DNA of 64,000 bases from contig NZ_RJPZ01000002.1 in the NCBI RefSeq assembly GCF_003943615.1, forward strand, positions 1 to 64,000. The letters run 5' to 3'. Shown here one piece after another: positions 55,564 to 64,000 of the stretch (position 1 is its first letter; every line of letters starts with the position of its first letter). The stretch comes from Streptococcus australis (GTDB taxonomy: Bacteria > Bacillota > Bacilli > Lactobacillales > Streptococcaceae). A program made the translations under genes and the position numbers. The notes under the pieces are model-generated. The model saw only the letters and a program-made list of their open reading frames with translations. It did not search any database and was not told the DNA's origin.

Positions 55564-56760
55564 TTAAGCTTCGATTTCAGTAACCATACCTGAACCAACA
55601 GTACGTCCACCTTCACGGATAGAGAATGTAGTACCTTGTTCTACGGCGATTGGGTGGATCAACTCAACGTCGATAGTCACGTTATCACCAGGCATTACCA
55701 TTTCAGTTCCTGCTGGAAGTTCGATAGATCCAGTTACGTCAGTTGTACGGAAGTAGAACTGTGGACGGTAGTTGTTGAAGAATGGAGTATGACGTCCACC
55801 TTCTTCTTTAGAAAGGATGTAAACTTCACCTTTGAATTTAGTGTGTGGGTTGATTGAACCTGGTTTAGCAATAACTTGTCCACGTTCGATTTCATCACGT
55901 TGGATACCACGAAGAAGCACACCAACGTTATCCCCTGCAAGACCTTCGTCAAGTTGTTTACGGAACATTTCAACACCAGTAACAACCGCTTTTTGGATTT
56001 CTTCTTTAATACCAACGATTTCGATTTCGTCGTTGACTTTAACGATACCACGGTCGATACGTCCTGATGCTACAGTACCACGTCCAGTGATTGAGAATAC
56101 ATCTTCGACTGGAAGAAGCAATGGTTTGTCAGTATCGCGTTCTGGTTCTGGAATGTACTCATCAACAGTGTTCATCAAGTCCATGATGATGTCTTCGTAT
56201 TTAGAATCACCTTCAAGAGCTTTAAGAGCTGAACCTTGGATAACTGGAAGGTCATCACCTGGGAAATCGTATTCTGAAAGAAGGTCACGGATTTCCATTT
56301 CAACCAATTCAAGCAATTCTTCATCGTCAACCAAGTCAACTTTGTTCATGAAGACGATCAAGTGTTTAACACCAACCTGACGTGAAAGAAGGATGTGCTC
56401 ACGAGTTTGTGGCATTGGTCCGTCAGTTGAAGCTACTACAAGGATAGCTCCGTCCATTTGGGCAGCACCAGTGATCATGTTTTTAACGTAGTCCGCGTGT
56501 CCTGGAGCGTCGATGTGAGCATAGTGACGTTTTTCAGTTTCGTACTCAACGTGCGCAGTGTTGATGGTGATACCGCGTTCGCGTTCTTCTGGAGCAGCAT
56601 CGATAGACGCATAGTCTTTTGGTTGGTTAACTGATGAAGGCAAGCGACGTGCCAAAACAGTTGTGATAGCTGCAGTTAGGGTAGTTTTACCGTGGTCAAC
56701 GTGTCCGATAGTACCAATGTTAACGTGTGGTTTACTACGATCGTATTTTTCTTTTGCCAT
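55564..56760 (-). CDS. tuf: Elongation factor Tu
   Basis: A 398-residue GTPase that delivers aminoacyl-tRNA to the ribosome. G1 GHVDHGKT (residues about 19-26), G2 region [14 protein letters not shown]3 [13 protein letters not shown]4 MNKVD and the C-terminal [13 protein letters not shown] are intact. I chose ATG at 56760 ([18 protein letters not shown]); the upstream ATG at 56778 lies in the leader beside the GGAGG ribosome-binding site. It is a single-gene transcript. The 256-bp gap upstream holds its promoter region and the ppc terminator. Confidence 0.99.
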   Translation of the reverse strand: MAKEKYDRSKPHVNIGTIGHVDHGKTTLTAAITTVLARRLPSSVNQPKDYASIDAAPEERERGITINTAHVEYETEKRHYAHIDAPGHADYVKNMITGAAQMDGAILVVASTDGPMPQTREHILLSRQVGVKHLIVFMNKVDLVDDEELLELVEMEIRDLLSEYDFPGDDLPVIQGSALKALEGDSKYEDIIMDLMNTVDEYIPEPERDTDKPLLLPVEDVFSITGRGTVASGRIDRGIVKVNDEIEIVGIKEEIQKAVVTGVEMFRKQLDEGLAGDNVGVLLRGIQRDEIERGQVIAKPGSINPHTKFKGEVYILSKEEGGRHTPFFNNYRPQFYFRTTDVTGSIELPAGTEMVMPGDNVTIDVELIHPIAVEQGTTFSIREGGRTVGSGMVTEIEA

Positions 56761-56986
56761 TTGAGTAAAAGCCTCCAATAAAATATATTTTATAGATAGA
56801 CAGTAGGCAATACAGTCTAACTTTCCTTACTATTCTATCTAATTTTAGATGAAATTGCAAGCCTTTTACCTATATTTTCTTAATTATTCCTTTTCTTATC
56901 TTTTATTTTTCCATCTAGCAGAAAGAACTTGATTAAGCTTTCAAAAATCTCCCATAAAATCCCCTATCTCACCTGATTCTGAATAG

Positions 56987-57017
56987 AAAAAAATCGGAAC
57001 AAGGGTTCCGATTTTTT
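56987..57017 (-). terminator. Terminator of ppc
   Basis: AAAAAATCGGAAC/GTTCCGATTTTTT stem with a short loop, starting at the ppc stop. Confidence 0.92.
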
Positions 57018-59842
57018 TAACCAGAATTACGCAATCCTGTCGCGACACCATTGATGGTGATATGAATCAACTTGTCCTGATCTGCAGGCAATTCACCACG
57101 TCTTTGGCGTTTAATTAATTCTAATTGAATATAGTTCAGAACATTAAAGTATGGCATACGATAATCTAAACTATCTTTTAGATAAGGGTTCTCAGCTAAG
57201 AGTTCATCATGACCTTCAATTTGTAAAATAACATCCTTGGTCAATTGCCATTCGTCCAGGATAATATTGAAGATATCACGAACTTCCTCTTCTTCACATA
57301 GCTTGGCATATTCAAATGCAATGTTCATATTGGCTTTTGAGAGCACCATGTCTACGTTTGAAAGAAGGGACTTGAAGAATGGCCATTTTTTGTACATATA
57401 ACGCAAGGTTTCAATGTTTTCAGGATCTGCATCAATAAATTCTTTAAAACTGGACCCTACACCGTACCAGCCAGGGAACATCACGCGACTCTGTGACCAT
57501 GAGAAGACCCATGGAATGGCACGCAAACCACCGATTTCTTTGATGGTCTTACGGGCTGCTGGACGGGAACCAATATTGAAACTAGAAATGGCCTTAATCG
57601 GACTGGATTCGAAGAAGTAATCATAGAAATGTTCATTGCCAAAAACCAGTTCACGATAAATATCGTAGCTACGATTGACAATCTGATCCATAATTTCATT
57701 GTACTGATCGGACATGCTCTTTTCACTCTTCTTCTTAGCAATCATCCGGTTAATCGTTGCAGAGACCAACATTTCTAAGTTGTAATATGCTGCATCCTTA
57801 TTCCCATATTTGTTGCCAATGACCTCACCTTGCTCAGTCAAACGAATTCGGTCATTAATGGATCTCAATGGTTGTGAGGTGATAGCTTCATAGGTTGGGC
57901 CACCACCACGACCAACCGTTCCACCACGGCCATGGAAGAAGGTGATCTTGACACCAAATTCGTCGCCAATCGCTGTTAATTGTTGTTGGGCCTTATAAAG
58001 AGTCCAACAAGAAGATAGATAACCACCGTCTTTATTACTATCTGAATAACCAAGCATAATTTCTTGGTAGTTATTCTTAGAAGCAATCCAGCGCTTAGCA
58101 ATTGGAAGTGACAGATACTTCCTCATCGTATCTTCTGACTGATCCAAGTCTTCGATCGTCTCAAAGAGAGGAACAATTTGCACACGTGCGCTTTCCTTAT
58201 CAATCAGTCCCACTTCTTTCAACATGATGGCCAACTCAAGCATATCCGATACACTGGTTGCATGAGAAATAATGGTTTGACGAATGACATCTTCTCCTAA
58301 GCGGTCTTTTAATTCACGCGCTGTTTGGAAAATAGCTAATTCTTTCTCAAGCAATTCTGATTTTTCTGCATGGGTAGCAGATAAAATCCGAGGATCTTCT
58401 AACAACTCTTGTAACAGCAACTCGCACTTTTCGTCTTCTGACAAATCACTGTAGTGATCATTAATCCCTGCTTCTTTTAATAGTTCTGCAACACAGGCTT
58501 CATGGACACTCGAATCTTGACGCATATCAATCGAAGCCAAGAAGAATCCAAAGACTTCTACTGCTTCTAATAACTCAGCAAACTCACCTGAGATTAAAGC
58601 CTCTGCCTTATTTTCAATCAATGATTCTTGAATCAAGGTCAAATCCTGTTTAAATTCTTCAACTGTTTCGTAATAAGGAGGACGATCTTCTGCCAACTCT
58701 TGGATAGCACCACTGATACGGGTACCGATATAATCGGAAACCACTCCTTGTTGATGGGTGTGAGCACCGAGAAGACGTTCAATCGGATGGCGCTCATCTA
58801 CTGTTGAGCCAACTACTGACCATTCCTTAATATTCAATAAGGTTTGGACCAATTTGGATTGAATATAATGGAAGGCTCGACGGTAGGGTTCCTTCTCTCT
58901 AAAGACAGAGGTATCACTCGAACGGGCCGCCATCTCTTCAACCGCTTGACTGGTTTTTGAAAGATTGGTAGAAAGGGAGAAATTCCGATATAGGCTAGAT
59001 ATTTTCTGAATATAGTAGTTTAGAATAACTTCACTTTGAATGGTAGCTGATCGCTTCAAGGTCTCAGCAGTTACAAAAGGATTCCCATCCCGGTCTCCAC
59101 CAATCCACATTCCCATCGTAATCGGTTTAGGTTGCTGTAACTCGATCCCTTGCTCCTTGGCAAGACGTTTGTATTCCAACATTAAGTTAGGAACAGCCTG
59201 AAGGAAGGAACTATTATAGTATTCCATGACATTGGTAATCTCATTTGTTACCTTGAGTTTCTTTTCACGGATCATATCGGTTTGCATCATAATTTCAATA
59301 TTTCGACGCAAATTATTGTACCATTTGGTCTCGTTCATCAAGCCTGCTTTTACATCCCGGTGTTGGCGCAAAAGGCTGTGAATCTGAGTGGTTAGGTCCA
59401 ACATGGTTTTCCGTTGCACTTGGGTCGGATGAGCTGTCAATACTGGTACCACGTTGAGGCGTTCCAAAATTTCCTGAGCATTTTCAGTCTCAGCCACCTG
59501 GCGGATGGTTGACGATAGTTTCCCTAGATAGTCCTGTCCCACATTATTCTGATGATTGATTTCAAAAGCCAAATCGACATCTTCAGAGATATTAATCAAT
59601 AAGGGGAGAATGGCAAAGTATCGAGAAATCACGATCATCTCTTCATTTGATAGCTCTCTAACAATTTGATCTAATTTTAAATAGTCTTTTGAGACAGATA
59701 GTTTTTTCAATTCAAGAATCTTATCAAAGGTTTCTGGACTCACCAAATTTTTAGCAATGTCTTCTAAAATAGTGGTTAAAATCTCAACTTCTTCTTTGAT
59801 AATCTCTTTGTTGGTATAGCTCTCTAGTTTTTGTAAAGTCAT
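57017..59842 (-). CDS. ppc: Phosphoenolpyruvate carboxylase
   Basis: A 941-residue enzyme adding bicarbonate to PEP to give oxaloacetate, the source of aspartate in streptococci without a full TCA cycle. Catalytic motifs are present: the His in [12 protein letters not shown] near 138, [15 protein letters not shown] near 250, [12 protein letters not shown] near 600 and [14 protein letters not shown] near 635, with the conserved C-terminal RNSG ending here as LRNSG. AAAGGAGTTA stands before the ATG. It is downstream of ftsW with a 28-bp gap, an order also found in S. pneumoniae. Confidence 0.97.
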   Translation of the reverse strand: MTLQKLESYTNKEIIKEEVEILTTILEDIAKNLVSPETFDKILELKKLSVSKDYLKLDQIVRELSNEEMIVISRYFAILPLLINISEDVDLAFEINHQNNVGQDYLGKLSSTIRQVAETENAQEILERLNVVPVLTAHPTQVQRKTMLDLTTQIHSLLRQHRDVKAGLMNETKWYNNLRRNIEIMMQTDMIREKKLKVTNEITNVMEYYNSSFLQAVPNLMLEYKRLAKEQGIELQQPKPITMGMWIGGDRDGNPFVTAETLKRSATIQSEVILNYYIQKISSLYRNFSLSTNLSKTSQAVEEMAARSSDTSVFREKEPYRRAFHYIQSKLVQTLLNIKEWSVVGSTVDERHPIERLLGAHTHQQGVVSDYIGTRISGAIQELAEDRPPYYETVEEFKQDLTLIQESLIENKAEALISGEFAELLEAVEVFGFFLASIDMRQDSSVHEACVAELLKEAGINDHYSDLSEDEKCELLLQELLEDPRILSATHAEKSELLEKELAIFQTARELKDRLGEDVIRQTIISHATSVSDMLELAIMLKEVGLIDKESARVQIVPLFETIEDLDQSEDTMRKYLSLPIAKRWIASKNNYQEIMLGYSDSNKDGGYLSSCWTLYKAQQQLTAIGDEFGVKITFFHGRGGTVGRGGGPTYEAITSQPLRSINDRIRLTEQGEVIGNKYGNKDAAYYNLEMLVSATINRMIAKKKSEKSMSDQYNEIMDQIVNRSYDIYRELVFGNEHFYDYFFESSPIKAISSFNIGSRPAARKTIKEIGGLRAIPWVFSWSQSRVMFPGWYGVGSSFKEFIDADPENIETLRYMYKKWPFFKSLLSNVDMVLSKANMNIAFEYAKLCEEEEVRDIFNIILDEWQLTKDVILQIEGHDELLAENPYLKDSLDYRMPYFNVLNYIQLELIKRQRRGELPADQDKLIHITINGVATGLRNSG

Positions 59843-59870
59843 GATAACTCCTTTCTTTACTCACTCCGGC

Positions 59871-61109
59871 TTAGTAATAGCTTTGGATCTTCTGAGGCTT
59901 CTCGTATGAAGGAGCCTCTTGAATAGCCAGGGCGCGCTTTTCACTCGCATCAATATTCAAGACAAGGGCAATCGCAATGGATAGGACCCACAAACTATTT
60001 CCTCCTTGTGATAGGAAGGGGAAGGTCACTCCTGTCGAAGGAATTAACCCAGAAATCCCACCAATATTGATGAAGGTTTGGGTCAGGAGCATCCCTCCTA
60101 TACCGATGGCCATCATCGAATTAAATGGATCTCTTGCCCGAATACCGACAAGAATAATACGCAAAATTAAGAAGAATAACAAGGCTAAGATCAGACTAGC
60201 TCCCACAAAGCCAAGTTCTTCAATAACGATTGAAAAGACAAAGTCTGTATGTGCTTCTGGCAAGTACCCTTGCTTTTCAATCGAATTTCCAAGGCCTAAA
60301 CCAAACCAGCCCCCATTGCTCATGGCGTAATAGGAATTGGCCAATTGGTGTCCAGAATCTGATAAATCATTGAAGGGGTTATAAAAAGCACTGAAGCGTT
60401 TCGCTACATATCCAAAGACGGGAATTTTTGAGAAGCGCTCTACCCCAATTAACTGAATGGAATAAAGGAGAACAGTTGATCCCCCCACTAGCATAGCTAA
60501 TAGGCTTGAGAACCAGCGGTAGGCTATCCCACTTGCACTAATCATGATTAAAGTTGTTAGTGCGAGAATGGTCGCATTTCCTAAGTCTGGCATGATGACT
60601 ACAATAGCAATTAAGAAGAGCACCATCCAACGCCAATCTGCCAAATCCCGAGGAATCCACTGATTATGGGTAAGCGCTTGGTAATCATATCGTTGAATTT
60701 CTTCTTGCTTTTTAGAGAAAACCAAGGCCAAGTACCAAACTAGGATGATTTTCAAGTACTCAGCTGGCTGAATAGAGAAACCTCCAAAATTTAACCACCC
60801 ATGCGCCCCATTCACCGTGTCTGTGATAAAACGCGATAACAGGAGAAGGATCGTCTCCGCAATAATAACAATCCCAATGAAAGCCTTTTTCTTAAGGTTA
60901 TTCAATTTCACCTTATAGATAAAGAGAATGGTAATCAAACTCAGAACAAAAAAGATTCCCTGGCTTCTGATCATTCCGAAAGGACTAACCCCTTTTTGGA
61001 TGGCTAAGGCACTCGTTGTCGAGTAGACTACAATCAATCCTAATACTGACAAAAGGAGGTACGGTATCAGGATTGAATAGTTTAAAAAATGACGTTTTTC
61101 TAATTTCAT
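59871..61109 (-). CDS. ftsW: Cell-division protein FtsW (SEDS glycosyltransferase)
   Basis: A 412-residue SEDS membrane polymerase with about ten helices that makes septal peptidoglycan with its partner class B PBP. Family motifs are GFSIQPAEYLKIILVWYLAL near residue 110, MPDLGNATILALT near 178 and STGVTFPFLSQGGNSLWVLS near 360. The FtsW assignment, against RodA at 36311-37555, follows from its place before ppc. The start codon has only weak GGGTG upstream; a TATAAT box lies about 40 bp before it. Confidence 0.92.
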   Translation of the reverse strand: MKLEKRHFLNYSILIPYLLLSVLGLIVVYSTTSALAIQKGVSPFGMIRSQGIFFVLSLITILFIYKVKLNNLKKKAFIGIVIIAETILLLLSRFITDTVNGAHGWLNFGGFSIQPAEYLKIILVWYLALVFSKKQEEIQRYDYQALTHNQWIPRDLADWRWMVLFLIAIVVIMPDLGNATILALTTLIMISASGIAYRWFSSLLAMLVGGSTVLLYSIQLIGVERFSKIPVFGYVAKRFSAFYNPFNDLSDSGHQLANSYYAMSNGGWFGLGLGNSIEKQGYLPEAHTDFVFSIVIEELGFVGASLILALLFFLILRIILVGIRARDPFNSMMAIGIGGMLLTQTFINIGGISGLIPSTGVTFPFLSQGGNSLWVLSIAIALVLNIDASEKRALAIQEAPSYEKPQKIQSYY

Positions 61110-61321
61110 GTAACACCCATACTTCTAATTTTCAGTCTTCATTATATCACCTTTCAATAGTAAAAAAAAGGAAATACCAAATAAGATTCGGTTTTCACCT
61201 ATCATAGAGGATTAATCAAACCAGTCTAGCCCTGTTTTTATTCCTCCTACTAGCTTAGTCCAAAAAAGTAATCTGCATTTTTACGACAATCGTTTGTTTT
61301 GGCGCTTTCAGACCCTTTGTT

Positions 61322-61350
61322 TTGCCTTTTTCCATCTTTTGCGGTAAAAT
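61322..61350 (+). promoter_or_regulatory. Promoter of the GH25 lysozyme gene
   Basis: -35 TTGCCT (61322-61327), 17-bp spacer, -10 TAAAAT (61345-61350). The ATG at 61359 is two bases after the expected start. The 249-bp gap between ftsW and this gene holds nothing else recognisable. Confidence 0.6.
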
Positions 61351-61358
61351 GATTCTGT

Positions 61359-62222
61359 ATGAGAAAAAGGATTAAACCAATTGTCCTCTTCGTCTTTTTC
61401 CTAAGCATCTTTTCTTTTCTGCTAATTTCTAAAACAGTAGCAGATATTCAAAGGAATCAACTTGCTAGAAGCAAGACTACACAAGAGGCAAAGAAAACCA
61501 ATCAATCAAAAGTCCCATCTTCCTCTTCTTCTGACTCAGTAGAAGAACTAGATCAAGAATTTTTGAATCGACCAATTATTGACATCTCTGGTTGGCAATT
61601 ACCAAGCGAGATTAATTATGATCTCTTAGCACAGAATGTTTCTGGAGTCATTGTTCGTGTTCATAGTGGCGCTCAAGCTAAAAAAGAAAATGCTGCGACT
61701 TATTTAAATGGAATAGACAAATCATACGAAACTCATATTAAAGAGTTTCAAAAACGAAATATTCCAGTTGCGGTTTATGCTTACGTAGCTGCCAAGGACA
61801 AAAAAGAAATGGAAAAGGAAGCAGAAGAGTTCTATCAGGCATCCAAAAAATACAAACCAACCTATTATTGGCTGGATGTAGAAGAAAAAACCATGGGTGA
61901 TATGAACGCCGGAGTGGAAGCCTTCCGTGCCAAGCTAGCATCATTGGGAGCCAAAAATATCGGAATCTATATCGGGACCTACTTCATGGAAGAACATAGT
62001 ATCTCCACTGATAAATTTACCGCCCTCTGGATTCCAACTTATGGTTATGATGATGGCTATTACAATGCAGCTCCATCTACTGATGATGAATATGATCTTC
62101 ACCAGTATACCTCTCAAGGGCAATTGAATGGCTTCACCCACTACTTGGACTTGAACCAGATTGCACCCACACAAGATCAAGAGAAAATCTACCGAAAACT
62201 ATTTACAGTAGAAAAGAATTAA
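61359..62222 (+). CDS. GH25 family lysozyme, membrane-anchored
   Basis: A 287-residue muramidase-like protein. A basic N-terminus and hydrophobic helix (residues about 8-27) anchor or export it; a Ser/Lys-rich linker (residues about 40-65, SSSSSD) leads to a GH25 domain starting at IIDISGWQLP with the first catalytic Asp and continuing with YWLDVEEKTMG (the Asp-x-Glu pair near 170). It would cut the glycan strand outside the cell. No choline-binding or LysM repeats are present, unlike pneumococcal LytC. No ribosome-binding site precedes the ATG, which lies two bases past the predicted transcription start. Confidence 0.88.
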   Translation: MRKRIKPIVLFVFFLSIFSFLLISKTVADIQRNQLARSKTTQEAKKTNQSKVPSSSSSDSVEELDQEFLNRPIIDISGWQLPSEINYDLLAQNVSGVIVRVHSGAQAKKENAATYLNGIDKSYETHIKEFQKRNIPVAVYAYVAAKDKKEMEKEAEEFYQASKKYKPTYYWLDVEEKTMGDMNAGVEAFRAKLASLGAKNIGIYIGTYFMEEHSISTDKFTALWIPTYGYDDGYYNAAPSTDDEYDLHQYTSQGQLNGFTHYLDLNQIAPTQDQEKIYRKLFTVEKN

Positions 62223-62244
62223 AAGAGGCAGACGCCTCTTTTTC
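62221..62244 (+). terminator. Terminator of the GH25 gene
   Basis: AAAAGAGGC/GCCTCTTTT stem with a four-base loop and T-run. Confidence 0.88.
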
Positions 62245-62271
62245 TCTTAAACTGCAACTCAAAGAGTATGA

Positions 62272-62277
62272 TATAAT
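62272..62277 (+). promoter_or_regulatory. Extended -10 of the ybaK-phosphatase pair
   Basis: TG-A-TATAAT about 31 bp before the ybaK start. Confidence 0.7.
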
Positions 62278-62308
62278 ATTAGAAAATTTAGAGAAAGACA
62301 ATAGTAAG

Positions 62309-62782
62309 ATGGCGAAAAAACAAAAAGTAAAAAAAACATTGGTGGAACAAATTTTGCAAAAAGCAAAGATCCCCCATATGGGATTACAAATCAATGCCCT
62401 TGAAGGAATAATTCCAGAAGGGATTAGGACTGAGCAAATTTATAAGACATTGGCCCTGACTGGTGATAAAACTGGTCCTGTTATCGGAATTGTTCCCATC
62501 TCTGCCCACCTGTCAGAGAAAAAATTGGCCAAACTATCTGGCAATAAAAAAGTCAACATGATTCCACAGAAAGACTTAGAAAAAACAACAGGCTATGTCC
62601 ACGGGGCCAATAATCCTGTTGGCATTCGACAAAAACACAACTACCCTATTTTCATTGACCAATCTGCCTTGGAACTAGATCAGATGATTGTCTCTGCAGG
62701 TGAAGTTGGTCACAGTATTCAAATCAAGGCACAAGATTTAGCTGATTTTGTCAAGGCTAGCTTCGAAAACTTGGTCGAGTAA
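62309..62782 (+). CDS. ybaK: Cys-tRNA(Pro)/Cys-tRNA(Cys) deacylase YbaK/EbsC
   Basis: A 157-residue trans-editing factor that removes cysteine from mischarged tRNA-Pro. The YbaK fold motifs are visible: IYKTLALTGDKTGPVIGIVP near residues 45-65 with the key Lys in that stretch, KKVNMIPQKDLEKTTGYVHGANNPVG near 88-112 and FIDQSALELDQMIVSAGE near 118-135. It starts behind an extended -10 promoter and is followed after 14 bp by a histidine phosphatase gene with which it shares a transcript. Confidence 0.92.
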   Translation: MAKKQKVKKTLVEQILQKAKIPHMGLQINALEGIIPEGIRTEQIYKTLALTGDKTGPVIGIVPISAHLSEKKLAKLSGNKKVNMIPQKDLEKTTGYVHGANNPVGIRQKHNYPIFIDQSALELDQMIVSAGEVGHSIQIKAQDLADFVKASFENLVE

Positions 62783-62796
62783 AGGATAAAACCACT

Positions 62797-63420
62797 ATGA
62801 AACTATATTTTGTCCGTCATGGACGCACTGAGTGGAACGAGGAGGGCCGTATCCAAGGGGCAAACGGCGACTCCCCGCTTTTAGAATCTTCCATCCAGCA
62901 GTTAGAAGCCTTGGGTCGGCATCTATCTCAAACACACTTTGATGCAGCTTATTCAAGCGACTTGCCAAGAGCCGTCCATACTGCTCAAATCCTCCTCAAG
63001 CAAAATCAGCATCCCATCTTCCTCCAAGAGACTCCTGCTCTACGGGAATGGCAGCTTGGTAGGCTAGAAGGTGGAAAAATTGTGGAGTTGAAAGCTCTCT
63101 ATCCGGAGGAAATGAAGGCTTTCCGACACGATCTATCACAATTCCATCACGACCTATTTGAGGCAGAATCCGTTTCTGAAACAACCAAGCGTACCTGTGA
63201 TTTTGTGAAAAGCCTGAAAGGAAAAGAGCTCGATACCGTTCTTATCGTTGGACATGGGGCTAATTTAACAGCTTCCATTCGGACCCTACTTGGCTATAAA
63301 CCAGAGGAACTCCGTAAAAATGGTGGCCTTAACAATGCCAGTGTGACCATTTTGACAACAGAGGATTTTGAACACTATCACTTAGAAACTTGGAATGACA
63401 CTTCTTATATGGAAGACTAA
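62797..63420 (+). CDS. Histidine phosphatase (phosphoglycerate mutase family)
   Basis: A 207-residue phosphatase with the RHG motif YFVRHGRTEWNEEGRIQG at residues 4-21 (phospho-accepting His 8), SSDLPRAVHTAQIL near 59-72, the acid residue in LREWQLGRLEGG near 90 and the second His in VGHGANLTASIR near 153. It is a small broad-specificity member, not a glycolytic mutase. The start follows AAAGGATAAAACC. Its stop is two bases before repeat copy E. Confidence 0.92.
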   Translation: MKLYFVRHGRTEWNEEGRIQGANGDSPLLESSIQQLEALGRHLSQTHFDAAYSSDLPRAVHTAQILLKQNQHPIFLQETPALREWQLGRLEGGKIVELKALYPEEMKAFRHDLSQFHHDLFEAESVSETTKRTCDFVKSLKGKELDTVLIVGHGANLTASIRTLLGYKPEELRKNGGLNNASVTILTTEDFEHYHLETWNDTSYMED

Positions 63421-63422
63421 AA

Positions 63423-63600
63423 AGAGAGTGGGACAGAAATCGGTCATTCGTTAGAATTCGATTTCGTCGTCCCACCTCCGCACAGTTGAGTAGGACTGTA
63501 AAAGCTGATGAAATCAGCGTAGTAGAGCCCACTCAACCACTGCGTCTTGCTCGACAATCAAAAGACAATTAAGAGGCTAGGACTTTTGTCCCAGCCTCTT
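63423..63600 (+). repeat. Intergenic three-hairpin repeat, copy E
   Basis: Full-length copy filling the gap between the convergent phosphatase and lysS genes; starts 2 bp after one stop and ends 10 bp before the other. Confidence 0.93.
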
Positions 63601-63610
63601 TCTTATTAAA

Positions 63611-64000
<390 letters not shown>

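Noticed and set aside
55832-56380. 182-codon plus-strand frame antisense to tuf
   Set aside because: Product of the strong codon bias of tuf on the other strand; Ser-rich low-complexity translation.

Overview
The window is a stretch of a Streptococcus chromosome, most likely of the mitis/sanguinis/parasanguinis group. This rests on gene content and order: pheS-GNAT-pheT, HAD-gyrB-ezrA, prfB-ftsE-ftsX, ftsW-ppc-tuf, pneumococcal-type murM-murN, RqcH/PavA, a P-type ATPase behind a manganese riboswitch, and many extended -10 (TGnTATAAT) promoters. The species is not fixed by the sequence. No tRNA, rRNA, CRISPR array, prophage or complete insertion sequence was seen.

Layout. 1-6.2 kb is accessory: an A+T-rich unknown gene cut by the left edge, a full type I restriction subunit hsdR, two or three very small genes (one behind a structured leader), and a G+C-rich pair of a DUF1722 gene with a pyrimidine-dimer glycosylase. 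6.2-15.2 kb holds a heterodimeric ABC exporter with a possible leader peptide, an aldo/keto reductase, and a five-gene NatAB/XRE operon with a dyad over its promoter. 15.2-21.2 kb is amino-acid regulated: pheS-GNAT-pheT under a Phe T-box and a lone trpX-type binding protein under a Trp T-box. 21.2-31.2 kb has rqcH, acetolactate decarboxylase, a TPR/AI-2E permease pair, a lactonase, a small gene broken by an in-frame stop, enolase, a DUF1694 gene and glycerate kinase.

31.2-41 kb is a long leftward block for cell division, envelope and DNA: dinG, a UPF0324 permease, rodA, a DJ-1 gene, then HAD, gyrB, ezrA. 41-50 kb carries an MBL hydrolase, ftsX, ftsE, prfB with its programmed frameshift, a phosphoesterase, an aquaporin and the riboswitch-controlled Ca/Mn-type ATPase. 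50-54.6 kb is a tightly coupled HD-HAD-murM-murN operon. 54.6-64 kb holds tpiA, tuf, ppc, ftsW, a GH25 lysozyme, a YbaK deacylase, a histidine phosphatase and the C-terminus of lysS.

The least expected structures are: (i) five copies of a ~178-bp intergenic repeat with imperfect terminal inverted repeats and three nested stem-loops, one of which supplies the C-terminus of glycerate kinase; (ii) a set of seven start codons lying at the predicted transcription start of their own promoter, without Shine-Dalgarno sequences, suggesting leaderless mRNAs; (iii) a long-range paired leader RNA before a 71-codon gene; and (iv) DUF1722 paired with a UV-repair glycosylase. None is proven by sequence reading alone.
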